Positions 1 through 10,073 of a DNA stretch of 64,000 bases are shown here, in pieces. Position 1 is the stretch's first letter, and every line of letters starts with the position of its first letter. The position numbers and the translations under genes were made by a program. The notes under the pieces were generated by a model, which ran no database searches, was not told where the DNA came from, and saw only the letters and a list, made by a program, of their open reading frames with translations. This DNA comes from Euborellia annulipes. Its lineage: Eukaryota > Arthropoda > Insecta > Dermaptera > Anisolabididae. The stretch is from the NCBI GenBank assembly GCA_023213315.1, contig JAKCPI010015263.1, positions 1-64,000 on the forward strand, written 5' to 3'.

Positions 1-479
1 GTTTCCTCAAATTTGTTTACTTCCTCAGGGCTCAAACAAAGTAATTTCTTTGCATATTTCATTCAATTTATAAATATCCATTCTTAGCAAATACATATTT
101 ATTTATTTTATATTTTATTTATTTCATAAAGTATACAAAGATAGGACCTTAGGTCCCAACTAGTGTTATTACACAATTTAGCAACAATATTTTACAAATT
201 TGGCAAAAGATTTCTTCTACTCTCGGCAAATAGAAACTTTCAATTTAATTGAAATATTTATGTCTTGACAGACCATTGCATTTTTATACTTATTCATGTA
301 TTTATCAAATTATTTTTCAAATTGTTATAGTTTTCATTGTTTTATAAGATAATTTTAAAAATTATTGAATTAATAAATAGAATTTTTTTCAAAAATTAAT
401 TCAAAAAAGCGCAGACAGCCACGACATCTGTGGGCGTAATCAGAAAATGGCCATTTTGTTTTGAGCAGGAGAGGTATCT
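1..479. repeat. Degenerate foldback-arm repeat at window start
   Basis: No gene is visible. The first 100 bases match 4805-4910 and 33130-33230, and match 6180-6260 in reverse complement, so they are one arm of a dispersed inverted-repeat family. Bases 1-28 hold a decayed copy (minus strand) of the CTGANGA-hairpin-GAAAC module described in the findings. The rest is AT-rich with no recognisable content. Confidence 0.5.
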
Positions 480-679
480 GTAACTATATCATAGTTCTCA
501 AAAATGGCATGTATATTTTATTTTTGAGCTATACTAATCATACTATTATATTTTTTATCTATGATACTATTGATACTGTGCTAATTTCAAAACGATTTCA
601 AAGCTCTTATTAGAGAAAAAGGTATGTAATTATTATTAATTTTTCTATTAAATAATTTTTAATTATGATAAGTATATTA

Positions 680-900
680 TACGTTTTGGAGACCATTTCT
701 TTCCTTCTTCAGGGTAATGAATAGTTATTGATAGGTGAGTATAACACGCCCCCCATTTGACTCTCTTTTCAGGGAATACAATAATATTACAATACTTTTC
801 CCCGTTATATCACGTGTACATAGTCAACTTGTGATATAATGGTGAAAAGTATTGAAGGGGACAATAAAAGAGTGTGTATTTTGCTGGAATTATATATATA
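680..900 (-). repeat. Inverted terminal arm, outer foldback of copy 1 (left)
   Basis: In reverse complement this resembles 6665-6950 on the plus strand. It includes the motif AATTCCAGCAGAAGACACAC followed by tgtctcc and a ttcattacc-CTGAAGA hairpin segment. The paired arms flank a 6-kb stretch here and a 2.5-kb stretch in copy 2 (about 30800-31060 and 33300-33480). This suggests a composite foldback element lying just upstream of the ELL-like exon. Confidence 0.55.
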
Positions 901-1082
901 AATCACACATGTTTAATTATAAATATTTATTGAAACAAATAAATAGAATATAAATACAATATTTGTTTAATTATAATTATTTATTGAAACAAATAAATAC
1001 AATATTTGTTTTAAAAAATAAATATAATTAAAGATGTGTGATTTAAATAAAAACTTAATCTTTAACCAAAATTTAAAAATTC

Positions 1083-1915
1083 CCCTCAAAATAAAAATCT
1101 GTTACCCACCCTGATATAAGTGTAATATTTCTTTAGAATGTAAGGGTATATCGTTTTTGAAAATTCTCGCCAAAATACATATTTTTAATTTTCGAAATAC
1201 CCACCCTGGTTTGCGAAACTTCTTGTCAAATTATTTCCAACAACATCTCAGTATAAAATCTCGTCTTGTACTGTCTTGTGTTTTTATAAACTTGAGATTT
1301 GATTTTATTTTCTCAATTTCGGTGCAAATTTGTGTTGAATCGTGTATCTAGCAGTTTCTATCGTTCTATCCCATTTGGTAAGTGATTTATGAATATATTT
1401 ATTTATTTATTTTAATAGATTAGAATTAAAGAGGTTCTTTCGCGACAATCCAAACGAAAAGTTTTAGCCTCGTAACCACTCTATAAATATGAACGGAAGT
1501 AAAATTTTAGGTTATGTTTTTAACAAATAGACAAATAATAAACCATTTCAAGGGCAGAAAATATACACTCGAAAGAATTTTCAAATCCAATCTTATAAAT
1601 ACGATATTAAAAATTAAATTAAATTAAAAATAACAAGCTAATAACAGGTCCTTCACAGCAATTGTGTAAATATAATTCTAAAAGACGTGTTCTCCAACTC
1701 CGTGAATTATAGTTCATTAAATAAATTCATATACAACATTAGATATATCAATAGTATTTTTTTTTTTTTTTTTTTAATAATAAATTTTCATTCTATTATA
1801 AAATTTATTAATATTTGTTTAAAATTTAATTATTAATATAATATTAAAATTTTACTGTTGCTATTACCACGTGGCTTATTTTTTTTTTTTAAGTTTGGAC
1901 CCTTGTGGAGGCCAT
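1083..1915 (+). repeat. Dispersed repeat R1, copy 1
   Basis: R1 begins near 'ctgttacccaccctg', passes through 'cccatttggtaagtga' (which resembles an exon end plus splice donor) and ends near 'ttaccacgtggct' followed by a poly-T run. Further copies lie at 3541-4130 (3' half), 14898-16065, 16852-17330 and, diverged, about 18170-18720. Short open frames inside it are not conserved between copies, so I do not call genes. Confidence 0.7.
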
Positions 1916-1979
1916 ATAAATAAACATAAACATATACATATAAATACAGTATTTGTTTCAATAAATAATTATAATTAAA

Positions 1980-3206
1980 CATGTGTGATTTTAATAAAAA
2001 CTTAAACTTTAATCAAATTAACCACAAAAATAAACCCTTCAACAGCTTCATTACTAATAAATATTATATATAAACATTTTGTGATTTTTTATGTCCATCG
2101 ATTAAATTAATAAATTGTAGGCAAATAAGGTCAACTTATGCAACCTTATGCAAATATTAACAGATTATGCAAGTTTTACTTAGAGAAAGTGGTGTAGGTT
2201 TTAGGTGAAACATGATATTAATTAATAAAGTAAAGGGTGTGTAGTTCCACAGTCAATGAAATAATTTTAAATTTGGAGGGGGGTGGGTGCGAATTCATTT
2301 TTTTTTTAATTTTAAATTTTGGATATACTTAAAAGTACATCATCTTGTTTAGAAATAAATTACCTACCTAGGTATATCTAATTTAATAAAATTTTTATTT
2401 ATTTTTAATATATGTTAATAAATTATCTCGCATCTTAATTAAACTATACTTTGACTTTTTATTATTTCACTTTAATATTAAAATAGCTTTTAATAATGCC
2501 ATTAATAAGCAAAGATTAGAGTCAAATTTTAGATTTTTAATTACAACAGTTTGTTATCAATACATTTGAAAATTCTTTTTGTTTTCGGAAATTTTAAAAC
2601 GTCATTTTTTAAAATAAATAAAATACTAAATATGAAAAGAGTTATTCATTTTGAAAATAAAATTATTTATTGATTAAAACGTTGTTTTTAAAACTATTTT
2701 TTTAGAAATCCACTAAGCCCAACATTGACAAAAATATCTCAACTTAAATTTCGAAATTGTTACTAATTGCACCTAGAATTTCTGAATATTAAAGTTTTTG
2801 CTAATTAAATTTTATCTGGGTTTTTGGGAGCCTGTTATATTAAGAAAATCATGGAAGGGTGTGATTCGGTCTAAATAATTATAAATATATTATTTTCATA
2901 TTCAAATAACGCGCTTTGGAATCTAGAGGGCGTCGTTGTTGACTTTCTTACCTAGCGCCCCCTACATGGTCATTACTGTAACCTTAGCTTTCTTTCTTTA
3001 TACATTCTTACCAAGATATCATATTAGTGTTTTCAACAACATTCTAGCTATATAGACATTCAAGTTTTTCCATTTGGATTCCTCACATAAACTTCCATTC
3101 AAGTTTCTTTGTATTATTATAAAAGTCTCATACGCTTTTTAAACATATTTGGTGAATATTTTATCAGGTTAGTAGTAGTTTTTTTAATACATTATGATTG
3201 TTAGAA
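1980..3206. repeat. Duplicated noncoding block (matches 31236-32470)
   Basis: Very AT-rich, with no convincing coding frame on either strand. It is nearly identical to 31236-32470. The part around 2919-2965 has the local motif 'tagcgccccctac' in an otherwise AT-rich setting, as often seen at old element ends. I cannot assign it to a known family. Confidence 0.6.
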
Positions 3207-3400
3207 ATTTCGTTGTGGTCGCGCCCCGGGTGAAGAGAAAATTATTTTCGATCTTTGGGGTCTGCGATCGATTGGGAGGCGCTGGAATATTTAATTGTTT
3301 AATTAATGAATCAAGGCCTAGGCTGCGAAAAATGAACGAGGAGAGGATTAAAAAGAAATTCCATAATTCATATAGACAAAAGGTATTAGTTTGGGTTCAG
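3207..3400 (+). other. GC-richer segment upstream of the tRNA-like gene
   Basis: This stretch is clearly less AT-rich than its surroundings and is missing from the paired duplication, which diverges exactly at 3206/32470. A 73-codon frame (3194-3415) runs through it but straddles the junction and ends inside the tRNA-like gene, so I do not regard it as a protein gene. It may be the body of the element that carries the tRNA-like sequence. Confidence 0.4.
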
Positions 3401-3495
3401 GGATCAGTAGCTTAGTGGATATGGGAGTTAAAACTCTTATGACAAAGCATTGCAGTACACATGCAAAGATCCCGGGTTCGAGCCCCGGCTGATCC
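3401..3495 (+). tRNA. tRNA-like Pol III gene with expanded D-loop
   Basis: A full cloverleaf can be drawn. The acceptor stem GGATCAG pairs with CTGATCC. The D-stem GCTT pairs with AAGC across an unusually long loop of about 31 nt, which holds its own small hairpin (GAGT/ACTC). The anticodon stem TTGCA pairs with TGCAA around the loop GTACACA (U33 present, anticodon ACA). The variable loop has 5 nt, and the T-stem CCGGG pairs with CCCGG around TTCGAGC. An A-box (TAGCTTAGTGG), a B-box (GGTTCGAGCC) and a TTTT stop right after the acceptor fit RNA polymerase III transcription. Outside, AGACAAAAGG (3374) and CCTTTTGTCT (3494) form a further inverted repeat. Anticodon ACA and the large D-loop are abnormal, so a tRNA-derived SINE head or tRNA pseudogene is as likely as a working tRNA. 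It is absent from the paired copy at 32470. Confidence 0.5.
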
Positions 3496-3540
3496 TTTTG
3501 TCTGTAATAAAAATAAACTTTTCTTCGTTCCCTAAATTTA

Positions 3541-4130
3541 AATTTTAGGTTATGTTTTTAACAAATAGACAAATAATAAACCATTTCAAGGGCAGAAAAT
3601 ATACACTCGAAAGAATTTTCAAATCCAATCTTATAAATACGATATTAAAAATTAAATTAAATTAAAAATAACAAGCTAATAACAGGTCCTTCACAGCAAT
3701 TGTGTAAATATAATTCTAAAAGACGTGTTCTCCAACTCCGTGAATTATAGTTCATTAAATAAATTCATATACAACATTAGATATATCAATAGTATTTTTT
3801 TTTTTTTTTTTTAATAATAAATTTTCATTCTATTATAAAATTTATTAATATTTGTTTAAAATTTAATTATTAATATAATATTAAAATTTTACTGTTGCTA
3901 TTACCACGTGGCTTATTTTTTTTTTTTAAGTTTGGACCCTTGTGGAGGCCATGTTTGTTAAGACATAACTTCTTTGTTTATTAACCGATTTCGATGATTC
4001 TTTTTATATTGGAAAGAGGGTGATTGGGTGTGATCGTATATTAATTTAGTCAAGTTCTGATTATATGATCAATGGCGAATTAGCGTAAATATACAATTCT
4101 TATGAGCAAATAATTGAAATTATAATAACT
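3541..4130 (+). repeat. Dispersed repeat R1, 3' half
   Basis: It is almost identical to 1503-1915, including the poly-T run and 'ccacgtggct'. It then continues through 'tttgtttattaaccgatttc' to 'ctgattatatg', a tail also present after the R1 copy at 15893-16060. Confidence 0.75.
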
Positions 4131-4580
4131 GAAACTGAAAACTATTGAAGGAGACAATAAAAGAGTGTGTATTTTGCTGGAATTATATATATAAATCACA
4201 AATGTTTAATTATAAATATTTTTTGAAACAAATAAATACAATATAAATACATTAATTGTTAAATTATTATAATTTATTGAAACAAATAAATACAATATAA
4301 ATACAGTATTTGTTTCAATAAATAATTATAATTAAACATGTGTGATTTAAATAAAAACTTAAACTTTAATCAAATTAACCACAAAAATAAACCCTTCAAC
4401 AGCTTCATTACTAATAAATATTATATATAAATATTTTGTGATTTTTTATGTCCATCGATTAAATTAATAAATTGTAGGCAAATAAGGTCAACTTATGCAA
4501 CCTTATGCAAATATTAACAGATTATGCAAGTTTTACTTAGAGAAAGTGGTGTAGGTTTTAGGTGAAACATGATATTAATT

Positions 4581-4782
4581 AATAAAGTAAAGGGTGTGTA
4601 GTTTCACAGTGAATGAAATAAAACTCAAAGAGGTTTATACAAACTCAATATATTTTGTTAAAAAAAGTTTTTAACCTGTAAACTCCTGATGATGGACTAA
4701 TAATCCGAAATATATTGAGTTTGTATAAACCTCTTTGAGTTTTATTTCATTCACTGTGAAACTACACACCCTTTACTTTATT
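4581..4782. repeat. Long hairpin foldback carrying a hammerhead-like core
   Basis: Two arms of about 72 bp (4581-4652 and 4711-4782) are nearly perfect reverse complements. The loop between them holds an internal hairpin (GTTAAAAA/TTTTTAAC, 4657-4675), the box CTGATGA (4686-4692), a GGA...TCC mini-stem and GAAA (4707-4710). A second copy with a few changes lies at about 32905-33100 in the other half of the duplication. Confidence 0.75.
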
Positions 4783-4950
4783 AGCTTATGCAAGTATTTT
4801 TTATTTTATGCCAACGTTTCGTCAACTTTGTTGACTTCCTCAGTGCTCAAACAAAGTCATTTCTTTGCATATTTGTCAATTTATAATTATACATTCTTAG
4901 CAAACACATATAGTCACAGATTGATGATTATCTTCGATATTTTTAGATTT

Positions 4951-5868
4951 AAATAGGAAATATCTTCAATCTGTGCCTATATTCCATTCACTTGCTCAGC
5001 TAAGAAACTAGAATTGACTGCTTCGTATAATTTATCTTGGAAAGTCCAAACAAATATTATATGCCGTTTCTGGTGCCCTTCACTCTCTGAAGTAGCTCTC
5101 ATATCTCACGCCATATAATCTTCGGCTCAATTTAAGCAAGAGTTTATTAGCTCCCCTTTTCCAGTACTGCGACATAATCTTTTCGAATTCCCTCGATAGT
5201 AAATCGGCCAAAAGACTAGAAATAGCTTTGAATTCATCTACCCGCTATGTCATAAGGAGGTTCTTTCTCGACAATCCACACAAAATTTTTAGCCTCGTAA
5301 CCAGTCTATAAATATGAACGGAGCTAAAATTTGAGGGTATTTTTCTTTAACGTGAGTGTCCACTCACACTACGAAATCTCTATAGATACACACATACTAG
5401 CCGAATCGTTTCCAAGCCATCGTGCTTATATCCCCTCCACTAAAAATAGACTCCCAAATATGTTTTCTTTTGTTTTTTATCAAAACTACGTGGTAAATAT
5501 TTCATTGTTTTTTAAGATACTCCGAATATATTATTCTAACAAATATTAGCTTTTTTTTCATCAAGATGGTGAAAGTCCTTCAATGAAAAAAAATAAAATA
5601 ATGATCATATCCCCACCCTTTCCATATCTACCCTATGTTAAAAATGTCATTTTTAATTGCAATTATTTCATGTTTGGTGTGGTAAATCGTCTTCAAATTT
5701 TAACAGTATGTGTATTATGCTTTTAATGACTAATATTTCAAGTTTCAAAGACTTCTTGAATTATTTCATTTGTGAAAAAACTACCTTAAATAAAAAACTA
5801 CTTAGCCTTCTTTCTGACCAGGATAAAAAACTTTTTTAAAAAGAGAACTTTATAAATTTTAGGCTTGG
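4951..5868. other. Copy-1-specific AT-rich stretch, no gene seen
   Basis: It is absent from the paired locus. At about 5260-5340 there is a diverged match to the part of R1 that reads 'gaggttctttc...cgacaatcc' and 'gcctcgtaacca'. I see no other recognisable coding or RNA feature. Confidence 0.4.
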
Positions 5869-6123
5869 TTGTGTTGTGTGATTATTTATAACCAATTAAA
5901 TTCTGATAAATTGATTTGCCCGTCTTACTTAGAAAATCAATTTGACGTCGGTGGATCCACCAATAAGACAACTCTAGTGCACGTGCACTATAAAACTAAA
6001 CAATTCTTTTATTCCTTCAAATTGGCGGTTGCAAGGCTTTGGAATGAAATTCCATCCAAATTTCATGCAAACCCGACTCTTGGAGCTCTCAGGTCTTCGT
6101 TCTTTATGGATTCCAATAACTGA
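5869..6123 (+). pseudogene. LINE reverse transcriptase C-terminal fragment
   Basis: An 84-codon frame whose last third reads FFYSFKLAVARLWNEIPSKF followed by a serine-rich tail. The 'S...A.RLWN.IP..' signature is typical of the extreme C-terminus of CR1/jockey-group LINE ORF2 proteins. No reverse transcriptase or endonuclease core is present upstream, so this is a 5'-truncated copy. It is followed by (taaa)-type sequence at 6130-6170, as expected of a LINE tail. Group assignment is by motif only. Confidence 0.55.
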
Positions 6124-6338
6124 TACTCATTACTCTTATTAAATAAATAAAATAACAAATAAATAAATAAATATGTTTTTGCTATAAATGAATATTTATA
6201 TATTGACAAATATGCAAAGAAATTAATTTGTTTGAGGCCTGAACAAGTCAACAAAGTTGACGAAACGTTGGCATAAAATAAAAAATACTTTCATAAACTA
6301 TAGTTCTTATTTCCCTACAACAACTTATTAATTATAAA

Positions 6339-6635
6339 ATATTGGATAAAAAATACTTGGTAGGTTTCACATTAAGATAAAAAAATAAAACGAATTTATT
6401 TTTGGAGAGTCTTTAATCTCGATATATATATTTCGGGTGACTAACCCTCCCTTCTTATTTTTTATCCAATAACTTTCAGTTACTTTCTGTTGCTTCTGAA
6501 GGTGGGTTAATCACCCGAAAAATATATATCGAGATTAAAGACTCTACAAAAATAAATTCGTTTTATTTTTATATCTTAATGTGAAACCTACTAAGTATTT
6601 TTTATCCAATATTTTTTAAAAATGTTTCACCAAAT
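6339..6635. repeat. Foldback element, about 120-bp arms
   Basis: The left arm (around 6345-6450) and right arm (6500-6630) are inverted copies built around 'gagtctttaatctcgatata', and they end in matching 'ttggataaaaaatact' segments. Between them is a CTGAAGG-GGGT...ACCC-GAAA segment similar to the recurrent module. Confidence 0.7.
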
Positions 6636-6664
6636 ACCAACACCAAATTCCTTAAAAACTATTA

Positions 6665-6960
6665 TTAATTACCTATATATATATATATTAAAATAATTCC
6701 AGCAGAAGACACACTATTTTATTGTCTCCTTCAATATATACAAATTCTTCTACCCTCGGAACAAAAATCTTTCAATTTAGTGAAAAGTATTGTAATATTT
6801 TTGTATTCACTGAAAAGAGATAGAAATGGGAGCCGAATTAAACTCACCCATCAATAACTATTCATTACCCTGAAGAAGGAGAGAAAAGGTCTCCGAAACG
6901 TCGGTATTTGAATACAAAAATTTCAATAATTTGGACTGCCTTTCATTATAACCTACTCAT
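6665..6960 (+). repeat. Inverted terminal arm, outer foldback of copy 1 (right)
   Basis: It is the counterpart of 680-900 and is repeated at 33300-33480 in copy 2, where about 60 bp are deleted around 33400. It contains a clear module copy: CTGAAGA (6870-6876), a GGAGA/TCTCC hairpin and GAAAC (6895-6899). Confidence 0.6.
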
Positions 6961-7044
6961 TTCGCTTACCATACAGTCTTTCTAAGAAAATAAATAAAAT
7001 TTAATGATGATGATTTTAAATTAAAAAATTTTATTTTTCAGAAA

Positions 7045-10000
7045 ATGGGGGAACCAGCTATTAATGGAATTTTACGGATCACCACACGACCGAAAAAGCT
7101 TGTCCATTCATCATCATCGTCGTGGTCTTCACCAAATGTTGTTAAACCTAGCGCAACAACAGGCACGGTTAAACGACCTGGATATTTTGAAGTTGCGGAT
7201 GGACTTCCTGCTAAAAAACAGCGAAGCTCTCAGTATCAAAAACCTGTTGTTAAACCTAGCGCAATCACTGATTACGCTAAGTATCAAAACATTAACGACA
7301 TTTCCGACGGGAATGTACTTAGTGAGAAACCAGAAATAAAATCAGAAGTTATTATTCCTCGAATTCCAATGAGTGAGAAACAACTTATCGGACCCGAACA
7401 AGTGCCTAGAACAAACGGAACTACTCGGCAAAGTCTTGTTTCATTACTGAAAGAGAAGCAGCCGTATACACGAACATTATCTAGTAATAATAACAACAAC
7501 ATTATTCATGTTAACAATCCCAAACCTAAGACTTCATCTAAAATAACACCTAATCACATTGAGGTTCCCCAACCATCAGCTCAACCACCACCAGCAACAC
7601 GTTGGTCACTTACTTCTATTTCCTCTGAAACAAGTTCAGGATCCTCAAAACCAAATGTAGATCGACCGATAAATGAATCAAAAAACAAAAATATTTGTAC
7701 TCGCGAAATCGAACCAAGTGGTCAAAATATTGGGAGGGGAGTGAAAAAAACTGCCACCACGATGCCAAGTACTGACATGAGCGGTGGATATTCAGCTCTT
7801 ATGGGGGAACCAGCTCTTAGTGGAAATTTATCATCGTCGTGGTCCTCATCAAATGTTATATGGCGACCACTAAGAGAGAGACTCATCCATTTGCTAGCAA
7901 TCAAACCTTACAACAAGCGCGAGCTATTTGATCGATTAGCAAAAGAAGGTATAACAGAAAAGGATAGAAGTCATTTGATTAATACACTTCAATCTATATC
8001 ACAAATGGGTGATAATACTTTACATCTTAATACTCCCATGTGGAATGAAGTACAAGAAGACTGGCCTTATTGTAGTGAACATGAAAAACAAGCTTTAAAA
8101 CGGCGAAAATCTCAAAGTCTGACGCCTCCTGGTTCCAGCGATGGAGGAGGATCTTCAAGTAGTGGTGGACATTCTCCGACAAGAACCCAACTCAGGAATA
8201 ATAACTTCGGTTACTGCAACAACAGGCACGGTTAAACGACCTGAATATTTTGATGGTCCGGATGGACTTCCTGCTAAAAAACATCGAATCTCTCACTATC
8301 AAAAACCTGTTGTTAAACCTAGCTCAATCACTGATTACGCTAAGTCTCAAAACATTAACGCCATTTCCGACGGGAATGTACTTAGTGAGAAACCAGAAAT
8401 AAAATCAGAAGTTAATATTCCTCGAATTCCAATGAGTGAGAAACAACTTATCGGACCCGAACAAGTGCCTAGAACAAACGGAACTACTCGGCAAAGTCTT
8501 GGTTCATTAGTGAAAGTGAAGCAGCCCTATACAGGAACATTTTCTAATAATAACAACAATATTATTCATGTTAACAATCCCAAACCTAAGACTTCATCTA
8601 AAATAACACCTAATCACATTGAGGTTCCCCAACCATCAGCTCAACGACCACCAGCAGCACGTTGGTCACTTACTTCTATTTCCTCTGAAACAAGTTCAGG
8701 ATCCTCAAAACCAAATGTAGATCGACCGATAAATGAATCAAAAACAAAAATATTTGTACTCGCGAAATCGAACCAAGTGGTCAAAATATTGGGAGGAGAG
8801 TGAAAAAAACTGCCACCACGATGCCAAGTACTGACATGAGCGGTGGATATTCAGCTCTTATGGGGGGAACCAGCTCTTAGTGGAAATTTATCATCGTCGT
8901 GGTCCTCATCAAATGTTATATGGCGACCACTAAGAGAGAGACTCATCCATTTGCTAGCAATCAAACCTTACAACAAGCGCGAGCTATTTGATCGATTAGC
9001 AAAAGAAGGTATAACAGAAAAGGATAGAAGTCATTTGACTAATACACTTCAATCTATATCACAAATGGGTGATAATACTTTACATCTTAATACTCCCATG
9101 TGGAATGAAGTACAAGAAGACTGGCCTTATTGTAGTGAACATGAAAAAGAAGCTTTAAAACGGCGAAAATCTCAAAGTCTGACGCCTCCTGGTTCCAGCG
9201 ATGGAGGAGGATCTTCAAGTAGTGGTGGACATTCTCCGACAAGAACCCAACTAGGAATAATAACTTCGGTTACTGCAACAACAGGCACGGTTAAACGACC
9301 TGAATATTTTGATGGTGCGGATGGACTTCCTGCTAAAAAACATCAAATCTCTCACTATCAAAAACCTGTTGTTAAACCTAGCTCAATCACTGATTACGCT
9401 AAGTCTCAAAACATTAACGCCATTTCCGACGGGAATGTACTTAGTGAGAAACCAGAAATAAAATCAGAAGTTAACAATCCCAAAATTAACACTTCATCTA
9501 AAAATTCGGTCCACAAAAAAATAACACCTAATCACATTGAGGTTCCCCCCACCATCAGCTCAACCACCACCAGCAGCACGTTGGTCACTTACCTCTATTT
9601 CCTCTGAAACAAGTTCAGGATCCTCAAAACCAAATGTAGATCGACCGATAAATGAATCAAAAAACAAAAATGTGAATAATCTTTTTGAAGAGGAGAAAGA
9701 GAATGTGCCCGAACCGCTGCCTGAATTAGAAGTATATCCTGAATTTAACTCCCTTTATACAACAATTTTAAATGATGAACAACGTCAACGTTACAAAGAT
9801 GATTATCATGTTGACTATTATAAAGAATATATAATTCTCTTTCCATTAATAAAGAATATAGAAGATGAATTAGACAGTAAGTTGAGCCAATATAAAGACG
9901 ATAGTAGTATACAAGAGCAAAAGGATATCCTTAAGGAATATGAACGATATGAAAGGGATGCTAATTATAGAAATATAAAACATCGATTTGATTATCTTGA

Positions 10001-10073
10001 TAAAAAATTGAGTCATATTAAAAAGTTGGTTAAAGAATTTGATAAAAAATATAAAAGTGGAGCCGAGGGGTGA
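7045..10073 (+). pseudogene. ELL-like elongation factor, locus 1 (tandemly expanded, frameshifted)
   Basis: ELL proteins raise the RNA polymerase II elongation rate in the super elongation complex. Two family landmarks are recognisable. One is a winged-helix segment starting RPLRERLIHLLAIKPYNKRE, present twice (7861-8110 and 8919-9168). The other is a C-terminal occludin/ELL coiled-coil domain (9730-10060) with EQRQRYKDDY and a KLSHIK motif. The reading frame begins right after a polypyrimidine acceptor (ttttatttttcag, 7025-7043), so 7045 may be an internal exon start. The usual ELL N-terminal region is not found upstream. Relative to locus 2, one unit of about 1058 bp is tandemly repeated (8193-9250). 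Frameshifts break it: an extra base near 8194, an A-run change near 8740, an extra G near 8866 and an extra C near 9546. The gene body is nearly certain by motif. Loss of function is inferred. Confidence 0.75.
8193..9250 (+). repeat. Extra tandem ELL unit in locus 1
   Basis: The segment starting 'ggaataataacttcggttac' at about 8195 recurs at 9251, giving a direct repeat of about 1058 bp that spans the serine-rich linker and one winged-helix segment. Locus 2 has no such extra unit. Unequal exchange between the linker repeats would explain it. Confidence 0.8.

Noticed and set aside
1157..1351. 64-codon ORF with a similar ORF at 16852-17052
   Set aside because: Both lie in R1 copies. The copy at 14950-15160 does not keep the frame and differences are not codon-biased, so coding is not supported.
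3194..3415. 73-codon ORF before the tRNA-like gene
   Set aside because: It crosses the duplication breakpoint at 3206 and ends in the tRNA-like sequence. No motif.
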